A stretch of 64,000 nucleotides of DNA from Streptomyces sp. NBC_01481 (GTDB taxonomy: Bacteria > Actinomycetota > Actinomycetes > Streptomycetales > Streptomycetaceae), in the NCBI RefSeq assembly GCF_026339995.1, contig NZ_JAPEPT010000005.1, positions 62,001-126,000 of the forward strand, given 5' to 3'. Position 1 is the first letter of the stretch. Every line of letters starts with the position of its first letter. Of this stretch, positions 1 through 7,948 are shown in pieces. A program made the position numbers and the translations under genes. The notes beneath the pieces were generated by a model that did no database searches, was not told where the DNA came from, and saw nothing but the letters and a program-made list of their open reading frames with translations.

Positions 1-2
1 GC

Positions 3-290
3 TTCCTCACCCAGATGAAGGCCATGGGCGCGGGGACGGCCCGCTTCAGCCCTGCGATGCTGCACGGCGCGCTGACGATGCTGGTCACCGGCGTGGTGCT
101 GGTGGGCCTGAACCAGGCGGACGACCAGCCGGTGAACAGCCTGAAGATCGGGATCAAGCTGGCCGTGCTGGTGGTCGTCCTGGGCCTCGTCTACGTCAAG
201 CGGGACGAGGAGAAGGTCGACAAGGCGCTGTTCGGCGCGGTGGGCGGGCTGACGATCGCGAACATCTTCATCGCGACGCTCTGGACCTGA
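3..290 (+). CDS. Small membrane protein, function unknown (5' end cut by window edge)
   Basis: The frame is already open at base 3 and the first ATG (base 15) lies inside continuous coding sequence, so the real start is probably upstream of the window. About 95 residues are visible, with three hydrophobic stretches (near visible residues 18-36, 48-64 and 76-92) separated by short charged loops, one containing KRDEEKVDK. This predicts a small polytopic inner-membrane protein. No catalytic or binding motif is recognisable, so no function is assigned. It ends in TGA and faces the NlpC/P60 gene, with which it shares a hairpin terminator. Confidence 0.7.
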   Translation, partial: FLTQMKAMGAGTARFSPAMLHGALTMLVTGVVLVGLNQADDQPVNSLKIGIKLAVLVVVLGLVYVKRDEEKVDKALFGAVGGLTIANIFIATLWT

Positions 291-316
291 TGCGCGGGAT
301 GCCCCAGTGAGTCGAA

Positions 317-351
317 GAACGCCCGGGCGCGCTTCGGAGGCCCGGGCGTTC
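317..351. terminator. Bidirectional hairpin terminator
   Basis: A perfect 12-bp stem, GAACGCCCGGGC (317-328) with GCCCGGGCGTTC (340-351), closes an 11-nt loop in the short gap between two convergent genes. Its position and symmetry suit termination in both directions. Confidence 0.75.
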
Positions 352-364
352 GGCTTCTGCCGCG

Positions 365-1555
365 TCAGGCGGGGCGCACGCTGCCGTAGATCGGCATGTA
401 GTAGATCGACTCCTCGCGGACGTTCGTACCGGGCTTCGGTGCGTGGATCATCATGCCGTCGCCGATGTAGATGCCGACGTGGCTGATGTCGTCGTAGAAG
501 AAGACCAGGTCACCCGGGAGCAAATCCTTCGTCGCGACCCGCGTGCCCACGTTCACCTGGTCCCAGGTGGTGCGCGGCAGGTCCACGCCGGCCGCCTTCC
601 AGGCGGCCTGGGTCAGCCCCGAGCAGTCGTACGAACTCGGGCCGCTCGCTCCCCAGACGTACGGCTTGCCGATCTGTGCGCGGGCGAAGGCGAGGACCTT
701 GTCGGCCTTGGCCGCGTAGGTGCTGTCGGTGGTTCCGGTGCTTGTACCGGTGCCAGTGCTGGTGCCGGTGTCCGTGCCCGTCCCGGTGCCGGTGTCCTGG
801 CTCTGCGCCGCCTCCTGCTGCTGCCGCGCCTCCGCCGCCGCTGCCTCCTTGGCGCGGGCCTCCGCCTCCGCCTTGGCCTGTGCCTCGGCCTTGAGGCGGG
901 CCTCCTCCTGCTTCTGGCGCTCGAGCGCGGCGAGCCGCGCCTTCTCCTCGGCGGTCAGCTTCGACAGCAGCGCCCGTGCCTCGGCGAGCTTCGCCTGGAC
1001 CTCCTGCTTGCTGCTGCGCAGGGCCTTCTGCGAGAGCGTGAGCGACTCGAGCTTCTCGGTCGCCGCGGCGCGCTGCTTGGCGTCCGCGGCCCGCTGGGTC
1101 TCGTAGTCGTCGATCACCGTGCGCTGACGGTCGGTCATCCGGTCCATCAGCTGCGTCTGGTCGAAGTACGCCTGCGGGCTGTCCGCGAAGAGCAGCGCGG
1201 CGGTAGGAGTGACGGCTCCCGTGCGGTACTGCGTGGCCGCGTAGTTGCCCAGGACTCTGCGCGACTCGTTCAGCTTCTCGGTACGCGTGGCGGCATCGTC
1301 GAGCAGCTCGTCGACCTCGGCCCGCTTCGTGTCGGTGGATTCCTTGGCCTTGTTGTACTTCTCGGTCGCGGTGCCGGCCTGCCGGTACAGGTCGTCGACC
1401 TTCTTCTGCACCTCCTCGATGGAGGGCTTCGGCTCGGTCGGCGCGGCGTTGGCGCTTTGCGTCGACAGCAGCGTGACGCCGGCGATGGCTGCCGTCGTGA
1501 GCCCGACGGCGGGTGAGGTCGTGGTACGGCTGCGTTCCTTGCGATGCGACGCCAA
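365..1555 (-). CDS. Secreted NlpC/P60 family peptidoglycan endopeptidase (RipA-like)
   Basis: This is a cell-wall hydrolase that is expected to cut peptide stems of peptidoglycan outside the membrane. The N-terminus is a signal peptide ending near STQSANAA. A long helical, coiled-coil region rich in Ala, Glu, Lys and Arg follows, then a Thr/Gly linker (near residues 258-282), and a C-terminal NlpC/P60 domain of about 115 residues. The catalytic Cys is in YDCSGLTQ and the His in ISHVGIYIG; a second His is in MIHAP. The first ATG (1564) sits directly against the AAGGAG ribosome site with no spacing. A TTG nine bases further on (1555) gives normal spacing and the typical MASHRK start of Streptomyces homologues, so I choose TTG. 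A c-di-AMP riboswitch lies immediately upstream. Confidence 0.93.
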   Translation of the reverse strand: MASHRKERSRTTTSPAVGLTTAAIAGVTLLSTQSANAAPTEPKPSIEEVQKKVDDLYRQAGTATEKYNKAKESTDTKRAEVDELLDDAATRTEKLNESRRVLGNYAATQYRTGAVTPTAALLFADSPQAYFDQTQLMDRMTDRQRTVIDDYETQRAADAKQRAAATEKLESLTLSQKALRSSKQEVQAKLAEARALLSKLTAEEKARLAALERQKQEEARLKAEAQAKAEAEARAKEAAAAEARQQQEAAQSQDTGTGTGTDTGTSTGTGTSTGTTDSTYAAKADKVLAFARAQIGKPYVWGASGPSSYDCSGLTQAAWKAAGVDLPRTTWDQVNVGTRVATKDLLPGDLVFFYDDISHVGIYIGDGMMIHAPKPGTNVREESIYYMPIYGSVRPA

Positions 1556-1579
1556 GGCCGGCATCTCCTTCTTCCGTGG

Positions 1580-1730
1580 ACCGCCTACCGGGTTAGCTGT
1601 CGGGTTCGGGCGGAACGGAAGATCGCCCTACGGACCGGATGGGTGCGGTCCGATTCACCCCGGTTGTGCATAGTGGGTCCCCGGTTCCGAACTTCCTTGC
1701 GGAAAGCCCGAATTCGGCGCAGGCTGCCCG
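1580..1730 (-). promoter_or_regulatory. c-di-AMP riboswitch (ydaO-yuaA class)
   Basis: Read on the minus strand, the leader of the NlpC/P60 gene contains, in order, the conserved blocks of the ydaO class: GGACCCA (1680-1674), GGGGTGAATC (1661-1652), CCCGAACCCG (1610-1601) and then ACAGCTAACC followed by GGTAGGCGG (about 1600-1582). In actinobacteria this class commonly precedes cell-wall hydrolase genes and switches them off when c-di-AMP is high. The boundaries are approximate, because the outer 5' helix was judged by eye. Confidence 0.9.
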
Positions 1731-1947
1731 ATGTGGCGCGGATCGCCAGGGGGATACGGGCCGCCTGGTCGAGCACCGTAGCCAACTCGTGTGGCCGCTG
1801 TGAAGGTTGATGTTCGATATGCCCGATACATTTTCGTGACCTTGCCGTTCGACGGACCCGTACGTTCCGGAAGGTGACCCGGCGACATGGCCGGATCACG
1901 CAGAGTTGCGAAGGTCACGCAGGGTGGTGGCCGGATGCGGCGGCAAG

Positions 1948-1970
1948 CTGTCAGTGCGGCGGCCTAGACT
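1948..1970 (+). promoter_or_regulatory. RecA-independent DNA-damage (PafBC-type) promoter of pcrA
   Basis: CTGTCAGTG (1948-1956), an 8-nt spacer and TAGACT (1965-1970) fit the actinobacterial consensus tTGTCRgtg-N8-TAnnnT, with a mismatch only at the weakly conserved first base. The last base of the -10 box is only ten bases before the pcrA ATG, so transcripts should be leaderless or nearly so. This agrees with the lack of a Shine-Dalgarno sequence at pcrA. Confidence 0.8.
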
Positions 1971-1979
1971 CGTAGAGCG

Positions 1980-4421
1980 ATGAGCAGCCTCTTTGACGAC
2001 AGCTTCCTGGCGGACCTCCAGCCCAGCTCGGAGCACCCTCCGCCGCCGCCCGAGGACCCGGCCCCGGAGGAGATGCCCGACGATCTCTTCCAGGGTGCGT
2101 TCGACGTGCCCCCGGCCCGGGATCCGTACCACCGCGACGGCGCCCCGCGCACCGTCGTGGACCCCGCCGCCCTCCTCGAAGGGCTGAACGAACAGCAGCG
2201 CGCCGCCGTCGTGCACACCGGCTCGCCGCTGCTCATCGTCGCCGGGGCCGGATCCGGCAAGACCCGGGTGCTGACCCACCGGATCGCGTATCTGCTGGGG
2301 ACCCGCAGCGTCCACCCCGGCCAGATACTGGCGATCACCTTCACCAACAAGGCCGCCGGCGAGATGAAGGAGCGCGTCGAGCAGCTCGTCGGGCCGCGCG
2401 CCAACGCCATGTGGGTGTCCACCTTCCACAGTGCGTGCGTCCGCATCCTGCGCCGGGAGTCCAAGAGGCTCGGCTTCACGTCGTCGTTCTCGATCTACGA
2501 CGCGGCGGACTCGAAGCGGCTGATGGCGCTGGTCTGCCGGGACCTCGATCTCGACCCCAAGAAGTTCCCGCCGAAGGCCTTCAGCGCCAAGATCTCGAAC
2601 CTGAAGAACGAGCTGATCGACGAGGAGACCTTCGCCGACCAGGCTGCCGACGGCTTCGAGAAGACGCTCGCCGAGGCGTACCGCATGTACCAGGGCAGGC
2701 TGCGCGAGGCCAACGCCCTGGACTTCGACGACATCATCATGACGACGGTGCATCTGCTCCAGGCGTTCCCGGACGTCGCCGAGCACTACCGGCGACGTTT
2801 CCGCCATGTCCTGGTGGACGAGTACCAGGACACCAACCACGCTCAGTACACACTCGTACGCGAGCTGGTGGGGACGGGGTACGAGGACCTGCCGCCGGCC
2901 GAGCTCTGTGTCGTCGGCGACGCCGACCAGTCGATCTACGCCTTCCGCGGCGCGACCATCCGCAACATCCTCCAGTTCGAGGAGGACTACCCGGACGCGA
3001 AGACGATCCTGCTGGAGCAGAACTACCGCTCGACGCAGACGATCCTCTCCGCCGCCAACGCGGTCATCGAGCGGAACGAAAGCCGCCGCCCGAAGAACCT
3101 GTGGACGAACGCGGGCGCGGGCGCGCAGATCACCGGCTATGTCGCCGACACCGAGCACGACGAGGCGCAGTTCGTCGCCGACGAGATCGACCGGCTGACG
3201 GACGCGGGCGACGCGAAGGCGGGCGACGTCGCCGTCTTCTACCGTACGAACGCCCAGTCCCGTGTCTTCGAAGAGATCTTCATCCGCGTCGGACTGCCGT
3301 ACAAGGTCGTCGGCGGAGTGCGCTTCTACGAGCGCAAGGAGGTCCGGGATGTGCTCGCGTATCTGCGGGTCCTCGCCAATCCGGAGGACAATGTCCCGCT
3401 GCGCCGGATCCTGAACGTCCCCAAGCGCGGCATCGGCGAGCGCGCCGAGGCGATGATCGACGCACTCGCGCTGCGCGAGAAGATCACCTTCCCGCAGGCG
3501 CTGCGCCGCGTCGACGAGGCGTACGGCATGGCGTCCCGCTCCGCGAATGCGGTCAAGCGCTTCAACGTGCTGATGGAGGAACTTCGTACGGTCGTCGACT
3601 CGGGCGCCGGCCCGGCCGTGGTGCTGGAGGCCGTCCTGGAGCGCACCGGCTATCTCGCCGAGCTGCAGGCCTCGACCGACCCGCAGGACGAGACGCGTAT
3701 CGAGAACCTCCAGGAACTGGCCGCCGTGGCCCTGGAGTTCGAGCAGGACCGCGCAGAGGAAGAGGGTGCGGGCACGCTCGCCGAATTCCTCGAGAAGGTC
3801 GCGCTCGTCGCCGACTCCGACCAGATCCCCGACGAGGACGAGGACGGCTCCGGCGTCATCACGCTGATGACGCTGCACACCGCCAAGGGCCTTGAGTTCC
3901 CCGTGGTGTTCCTGACGGGCATGGAGGACGGCGTCTTCCCGCACATGCGCGCCCTCGGCCAGGCGAAGGAACTGGAGGAGGAGCGGCGGCTCGCCTACGT
4001 CGGCATCACGCGCGCCCGCGAGCGTCTGTATCTGACAAGGTCGTCGATGCGCAGCGCCTGGGGTCAGCCCTCGTACAACCCGCCCTCGCGCTTCCTGGAG
4101 GAGATCCCGGGGCAGCACCTGGAGTGGAAGCGGACCGGCCCGATGGCCGCGCCCGCGGGGCCGACCTCCGGCATCACTTCGTCGCTCTCGTCCTCGCGCT
4201 CCCGCTCGGGCGGCGGTGCGTCGGGCTTCGCCACGCGACGTGCGAGCGACAAGCCGGTGATCTCGCTGTCGGTCGGTGACCGGGTCACGCACGACCAGTT
4301 CGGTCTGGGGACCGTGGTGGAGGTGACGGGGTCGGGCTCGGACGCGCAGGCGACGGTCGACTTCGGGGACACCAAGCCGAAGCGGCTGCTGCTGCGGTAC
4401 GCGCCGGTCGAGAAGTTGTGA
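1980..4421 (+). CDS. pcrA: ATP-dependent DNA helicase PcrA/UvrD (superfamily 1A)
   Basis: A 3'-5' DNA helicase used in nucleotide-excision repair and in clearing replication and recombination intermediates. The 813-residue protein has all SF1A motifs in order: Walker A AGAGSGKT (about residue 90), TFTNKAAGEMK (Ia), VLVDEYQDTN (II, with the DE pair replaced by DEYQD as is normal for UvrD), GDADQSIYAFRGA (III), LEQNYRST (IV), TLHTAKGLEF (V) and YVGITRARERL (VI). A Ser/Gly-rich linker then leads to the small C-terminal Tudor-like segment GDRVTHDQFGLGTVVEV. The N-terminal 60 residues are acidic and Pro-rich, as in other actinobacterial PcrA. ATG 1980 is chosen because it follows a DNA-damage promoter that would give a leaderless message. 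Confidence 0.97.
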   Translation: MSSLFDDSFLADLQPSSEHPPPPPEDPAPEEMPDDLFQGAFDVPPARDPYHRDGAPRTVVDPAALLEGLNEQQRAAVVHTGSPLLIVAGAGSGKTRVLTHRIAYLLGTRSVHPGQILAITFTNKAAGEMKERVEQLVGPRANAMWVSTFHSACVRILRRESKRLGFTSSFSIYDAADSKRLMALVCRDLDLDPKKFPPKAFSAKISNLKNELIDEETFADQAADGFEKTLAEAYRMYQGRLREANALDFDDIIMTTVHLLQAFPDVAEHYRRRFRHVLVDEYQDTNHAQYTLVRELVGTGYEDLPPAELCVVGDADQSIYAFRGATIRNILQFEEDYPDAKTILLEQNYRSTQTILSAANAVIERNESRRPKNLWTNAGAGAQITGYVADTEHDEAQFVADEIDRLTDAGDAKAGDVAVFYRTNAQSRVFEEIFIRVGLPYKVVGGVRFYERKEVRDVLAYLRVLANPEDNVPLRRILNVPKRGIGERAEAMIDALALREKITFPQALRRVDEAYGMASRSANAVKRFNVLMEELRTVVDSGAGPAVVLEAVLERTGYLAELQASTDPQDETRIENLQELAAVALEFEQDRAEEEGAGTLAEFLEKVALVADSDQIPDEDEDGSGVITLMTLHTAKGLEFPVVFLTGMEDGVFPHMRALGQAKELEEERRLAYVGITRARERLYLTRSSMRSAWGQPSYNPPSRFLEEIPGQHLEWKRTGPMAAPAGPTSGITSSLSSSRSRSGGGASGFATRRASDKPVISLSVGDRVTHDQFGLGTVVEVTGSGSDAQATVDFGDTKPKRLLLRYAPVEKL

Positions 4422-4449
4422 GGCCTGTGGCCTAGAGCGTGCTTTATGC

Positions 4450-4481
4450 CCTAGGGCCTGATCCGAACGACAGGCTCTAGG
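4450..4481. terminator. Bidirectional terminator between pcrA and the M23 peptidase gene
   Basis: CCTAGGGCCTG (4450-4460) pairs with CAGGCTCTAGG (4471-4481) across a 10-nt loop, with a single G-U pair. The right arm contains the TAG stop codon of the minus-strand gene. The convergent position suits both neighbours. Confidence 0.6.
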
Positions 4482-6030
4482 TGGGGTCGAGGCCGTGGCT
4501 GCGAAGCCACGGCAGCGGGTCTATGGCCGAGCCGCCGCCGGGCCGGACCTCGAAGTGGAGGTGCGGTCCGGTGGAGTTGCCGGAATTGCCGGAGTACGCG
4601 ATGACGTCACCGGCCTTGACCGAACCGGAGCGGATCTTGGTGCTGCTGAGGTGGCAGTACCAGGTCTCCGTGCCGTCGGCCGCGGTCACGATGGCCATAT
4701 TGCCGTAGGCGCTGTTCCACTGCGTACGGACGGTGCCGTCGGTCGCGGCCCTCACCTCGGTGCCGTACGACACCGGGAAGTCGATGCCGGTGTGCACGGA
4801 CATCCAGTTGACGCCGGCCTGTCCGTAGTACGCGCTCAGACCCTGCTGCTTCACCGGCAGCACGAACTTGGGGCGCAGGGCTTCGCGGCGCCTGGCCTCC
4901 TCCTCGCGTTTCTTCTTCTCCGCTTCCTGGCGCGCCTTGAGATCGAGGCGTTCCTGGGTGCGGGAGGCGCGGTCGCCGAAGTCGCGGGCGTCGGCGCTGA
5001 GAGCGGCGAGCTGCGTGTCCATCTTGTTGTTCGCCGCGACGGGCTTCACGGAAGACGGATCGGCGGCCGCGAGGCTCTTGGAGTCGTCCTTGGTGTCGGT
5101 ACCGAGATTGCCGACGGAGGCGGCGGCGATGCCCGCGACGCCCATCACGCAGGCCGAGGGTACGGCGACGGTGAGGAGGGCGGAGCGCTTGGCGGGGGTA
5201 CGGCGACGGCCGCGGGAGCCGCCGGAGCGGCGGACGGGGCGGGGGGTGACGGCGGCGGAGGCGGGTTCGGGTTCCGGCGCGAAGTCGGATGAGAACTCGG
5301 ACTCGGGGTCGTGCTCGTGGTCGGCGTCCGATTCGTCGTCGGCCTCGGAGCCGGTCTCGGCATGGGCCTCCGCGTCGAAGTGAGCCTCGTCGAACTGGGC
5401 CTCGGCGTCGAAATAGGCCTCGGGCTCGGGCTCGGCCGCGAAGTGAGCCGTTTCGTAGTCGGCCGCCGCGAACTCGGTCGTGAACTCCTGCTGGAAGTCC
5501 GGCTGGAAGTCCTGCTGGAACTCGGTGGTGAGGCCGTCGTAGGTCGCCTCGCCGTGGGACTCCGGCTGTAGGTACTCGTGCTCCGGCGTGAACTGCTGCG
5601 GTACGACGGGCTGCGCACCCGCGTTCCACGCGGTGGCGTCGTAGGTCCCGGTGTCGAAGGCGGGCGTCGCCCACTGCCCGGTGGTGTCGTACGCGAACGT
5701 CGCCGCGGCCGTTTCGTACTGACCCGTCTGCGCGGTCTGGTTCCACGCGTTGGCGTCCCACTGCCCGGTCGTGTCGTACTGGACCGCGGAAGTGTCGTAC
5801 TGCGGGAATTGATCGGTGTACTGGGGCTGTTGTGCCTGCTGCGCGCCGTAGACGTCGTAACCGGCGGTCTGCTGCGACCCGGTGTCCCACTGGGTGCTGT
5901 CGTACTGGCCGCTGTAGCCCGCGTCGTAACTCCCGGGGAGCGCACCGAAGAGCGGGTCGGCGTCGAAGCTGCCAGTGGTCGAATACCCGTCGTATCCGAC
6001 GTACCCGGCGTGGGCGTGCTGGTCGTTCAC
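4477..6030 (-). CDS. Membrane-anchored M23 family metallopeptidase (LytM-like)
   Basis: A peptidoglycan endopeptidase of the lysostaphin/LytM type. The first 275 or so residues are low-complexity and predicted disordered: rich in Gln, Tyr, Thr and Gly with recurring YDTTGQW units, then strongly acidic with many Glu/Ala. A basic stretch with KRS and one transmembrane helix (about residues 280-305) come next, followed by a Lys/Glu coiled coil (about 345-385) and the M23 domain at the C-terminus. Metal ligands are visible in HTGIDF and in HLHFEV of GPHLHFEVR. The start is taken as GTG 6030, which lies just after a GAGAGAAG purine run; a TTG directly before it is less likely. The topology places the disordered region inside the cell and the peptidase outside. 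Confidence 0.93.
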   Translation of the reverse strand: MNDQHAHAGYVGYDGYSTTGSFDADPLFGALPGSYDAGYSGQYDSTQWDTGSQQTAGYDVYGAQQAQQPQYTDQFPQYDTSAVQYDTTGQWDANAWNQTAQTGQYETAAATFAYDTTGQWATPAFDTGTYDATAWNAGAQPVVPQQFTPEHEYLQPESHGEATYDGLTTEFQQDFQPDFQQEFTTEFAAADYETAHFAAEPEPEAYFDAEAQFDEAHFDAEAHAETGSEADDESDADHEHDPESEFSSDFAPEPEPASAAVTPRPVRRSGGSRGRRRTPAKRSALLTVAVPSACVMGVAGIAAASVGNLGTDTKDDSKSLAAADPSSVKPVAANNKMDTQLAALSADARDFGDRASRTQERLDLKARQEAEKKKREEEARRREALRPKFVLPVKQQGLSAYYGQAGVNWMSVHTGIDFPVSYGTEVRAATDGTVRTQWNSAYGNMAIVTAADGTETWYCHLSSTKIRSGSVKAGDVIAYSGNSGNSTGPHLHFEVRPGGGSAIDPLPWLRSHGLDPT

Positions 6031-6219
6031 CAACTTCTCTCTCGCCTCGGCAGCAGGACCTGGGTTCTGGGGCCACGGGGAGCGGAGGACCCAGAGGGGA
6101 AAGCAGTGGCGCGACTGTACCCGGCGGTACGCGACGGCGACAATCTTCGGCAGGTTTTAGGCAATCAGGAAACGGGCATTCGGCCGTCTTTCGGCGGACT
6201 GCGGGCACAGCTTTGATCC

Positions 6220-6239
6220 TACGTTCGAAATACGTTCGA
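6220..6239 (-). repeat. Pair of 9-bp direct repeats upstream of the M23 gene
   Basis: TACGTTCGA occurs twice (6220-6228 and 6231-6239), spaced by 11 bp, about one helical turn. It lies about 190 bp upstream of the M23 start and just past the lipase stop, in an otherwise featureless 236-bp gap. It could be a regulator site; no factor is recognised. Confidence 0.4.
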
Positions 6240-6266
6240 CCAATCGTTGCCCAGCGCTACGCCGAT

Positions 6267-7121
6267 TCACGCGACGGAGACGGCTCCCGAGGCGGCTGCC
6301 GCCGAGTCGCTCGACTCGAGGGCCTCCCGGATCGCGGCCGCGACGGCGGGGTGGACCGGCAGGGCGAGATGTCCGATTCCGCTGACACGTACGTTCTGCG
6401 CGATGAGGTCGGGGTGATCGATGCAGGCCGTCTCGACCGGGACCATGATCTGGTCGAGATCGCTCCAGAAACTCACAAACCGGGTGCGGCACCCGGGAGC
6501 GGGCCTGGTCAGCTCCTCGATCACGGCCGAGCCGGGACGCATCTGGCGCACGATGGGGTGCGCACTGGCGAGCGGGGCGACGGCGGTGCCCGAATGCGGC
6601 GTTCCGAGCGTGACCAGGGTGCGTACGCGCAGGTCGCCGCCGAGGCACTGCACGTAATAGCGGGCGATCAGGCCGCCCAGGCTGTGCCCGACGATGTCGA
6701 CCTCGCACCGGCCGGTACGTGCGCAGATCTGCTCGATATGGCGGCCCAGCAGCTCGGCGGCCGTGCGGATGTCGCAGGTCAGAGGTGAGTAATTGAGGCA
6801 CTCGACGTGCTGTCGGCCGTGCCGGGCGAGGGCGCGGCGCAACAGGACGAAGACGGAGCGGTTGTCCACGAAGCCGTGGAGGAGCACGACGGGCGGGTGG
6901 ACCGGGCCGCCGGTCGGGAGCAGTGCGGCGTCGGAGGGGTGGGGCTCCGGATCCGGTGCCGGGGTGGGCGCGGGGCGCTCAGGGGTCAGGCCGGTGGGGT
7001 AGAGCAGCAGATGCCCGGCGAGGATCGCCAGCTCGAGGGCGGTGGCGCGCAGCATCGCGGCGGATATTCGCAGGTGTCGGACGGGGCGCAGACACAGCGG
7101 AAAGAAGGGGAGCACCCTCAT
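6267..7121 (-). CDS. Alpha/beta-hydrolase, lipase-like, exported or membrane-anchored
   Basis: A serine esterase/lipase-like enzyme. From the chosen ATG (7121) the protein has 284 residues: a basic N-terminus, a hydrophobic segment at about residues 20-42 that may be a signal anchor, a Pro-rich spacer, and the hydrolase fold beginning at PVVLLHGF (oxyanion region). The nucleophile motif is GHSLGG with Ser147; DLDQ and the final GIGHLAL supply likely Asp and His. An open frame runs 83 codons further upstream, but ATG 7121 is preceded by GGGAGG at a 6-base distance and starts the recognisable protein, so I prefer it. The substrate is unknown; secreted Streptomyces relatives act on lipid esters. 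Confidence 0.88.
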   Translation of the reverse strand: MRVLPFFPLCLRPVRHLRISAAMLRATALELAILAGHLLLYPTGLTPERPAPTPAPDPEPHPSDAALLPTGGPVHPPVVLLHGFVDNRSVFVLLRRALARHGRQHVECLNYSPLTCDIRTAAELLGRHIEQICARTGRCEVDIVGHSLGGLIARYYVQCLGGDLRVRTLVTLGTPHSGTAVAPLASAHPIVRQMRPGSAVIEELTRPAPGCRTRFVSFWSDLDQIMVPVETACIDHPDLIAQNVRVSGIGHLALPVHPAVAAAIREALESSDSAAAASGAVSVA

Positions 7122-7296
7122 GGCCGACCTCCCGTACGGCACGCCTGAGGACGGCTCCGTCCCCCGTGTGCCCTCATGGGAGCTGTCGCAGGTACTGTGC
7201 GGCCCCTGGCCCGAACCGGGCCAGGGGCCGGACGGCGTCGTCCGCCGTGCCGCGCGGCTGACGGCACGGGGAACGACCCTGTTGCGGCTCCCGTAG
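7120..7296 (+). CDS. Possible 58-residue protein, unverified
   Basis: An ORF starting at ATG 7120, preceded by AAGGGGAG at 7 bases, begins MADLPYGTPEDG and has the GC-rich third positions expected of a Streptomyces gene. Against it: its start overlaps the start of the divergent hydrolase, both ribosome sites lie inside the other frame, and it spans a perfect inverted repeat (7201-7229). No family is recognised. It is listed so that it can be tested, not as an established gene. Confidence 0.25.
   Translation: MADLPYGTPEDGSVPRVPSWELSQVLCGPWPEPGQGPDGVVRRAARLTARGTTLLRLP
7201..7229. repeat. Perfect 12-bp inverted repeat in the hydrolase/icmB divergent gap
   Basis: GGCCCCTGGCCC (7201-7212) and GGGCCAGGGGCC (7218-7229) form a perfect stem with a 5-nt loop, about 80 bp upstream of the hydrolase start. 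It may fold in the hydrolase leader RNA or act as a terminator for leftward antisense transcription. The rest of the 386-bp gap holds nothing else I can name apart from the possible small ORF. Confidence 0.5.
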
Positions 7297-7507
7297 CGAT
7301 CGTTCCCGCGGCGGTGGTGCGGCTTGTGTTCCGCCTGATGCGGGTACGACGCATAGCGAACTTGTCCCACGTGTGATTTCCCCCTCCCTGTCGACCGCGA
7401 AACGGCCGGGTGCGGGATGCTGGAGATAACGTTCGTTCACTTCCCCGGGCCTGAGTCGGCGCGGGACCCCGTGCCCAATGCGGCGCAGTCGGTATGTGGA
7501 GGCAGTG

Positions 7508-7921
7508 ATGGGTGTGACCGGTCCGATCCGTGTGGTGGTGGCCAAGCCGGGTCTCGACGGCCACGACCGGGGTGCCAAGGTGATCGCGCGGGCGCTGCGC
7601 GACGCGGGTATGGAGGTCATCTACACCGGCCTCCACCAGACCCCGGAGCAGATCGTCGACACGGCGATCCAGGAGGACGCGGACGCGATCGGCCTGTCCA
7701 TCCTGTCCGGCGCGCACAACACGCTCTTCGCGAAGGTGATCGCGCTGCTGAAGGAGCGCGAGGCGGAGGACATCAAGGTCTTCGGCGGCGGCATCATTCC
7801 CGAGGCGGATATCGCTCCGCTGAAGGAACTGGGCGTCGCGGCGATCTTCACGCCGGGGGCGACGACGGCGTCGATCGTCGAGTGGGTCAACGCGAATGTG
7901 CGGGAGCCGGCGGGCGCGTAG
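7508..7921 (+). CDS. icmB: Isobutyryl-CoA mutase small (B12-binding) subunit
   Basis: A 137-residue stand-alone cobalamin-binding domain. It shows the base-off/His-on motif DxHxxG as KPGLDGHDRGAKV near the N-terminus and the later conserved blocks GLSILSGAH and GGGIIP. Its size and sequence match IcmB, the small subunit that joins a separately encoded IcmA to interconvert isobutyryl-CoA and n-butyryl-CoA, a route that feeds polyketide precursors. It could instead partner a methylmalonyl-CoA mutase-like large subunit; no large subunit is in this window. ATG 7508 is chosen because GGAGG lies five bases upstream; the open frame continues ten codons further. Confidence 0.88.
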   Translation: MGVTGPIRVVVAKPGLDGHDRGAKVIARALRDAGMEVIYTGLHQTPEQIVDTAIQEDADAIGLSILSGAHNTLFAKVIALLKEREAEDIKVFGGGIIPEADIAPLKELGVAAIFTPGATTASIVEWVNANVREPAGA

Positions 7922-7948
7922 CGGTTTGCGGGCGGGGCGGTGCGGGTC

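Noticed and set aside
1896..4292. 798-residue ORF on the minus strand across pcrA
   Set aside because: It lies antisense to a gene with all helicase motifs; its sequence is Arg/Leu/Val-biased without domains, typical of a GC-rich shadow frame.
6267..7370. 83-residue N-terminal extension of the lipase-like protein
   Set aside because: ATG 7121 has GGGAGG at 6 bases; the upstream part is Arg/Ser/Pro-rich and crosses a perfect inverted repeat.
7300..7507. Cobalamin riboswitch before icmB
   Set aside because: No B12-box (GCCACTG-like) sequence is visible in the leader.
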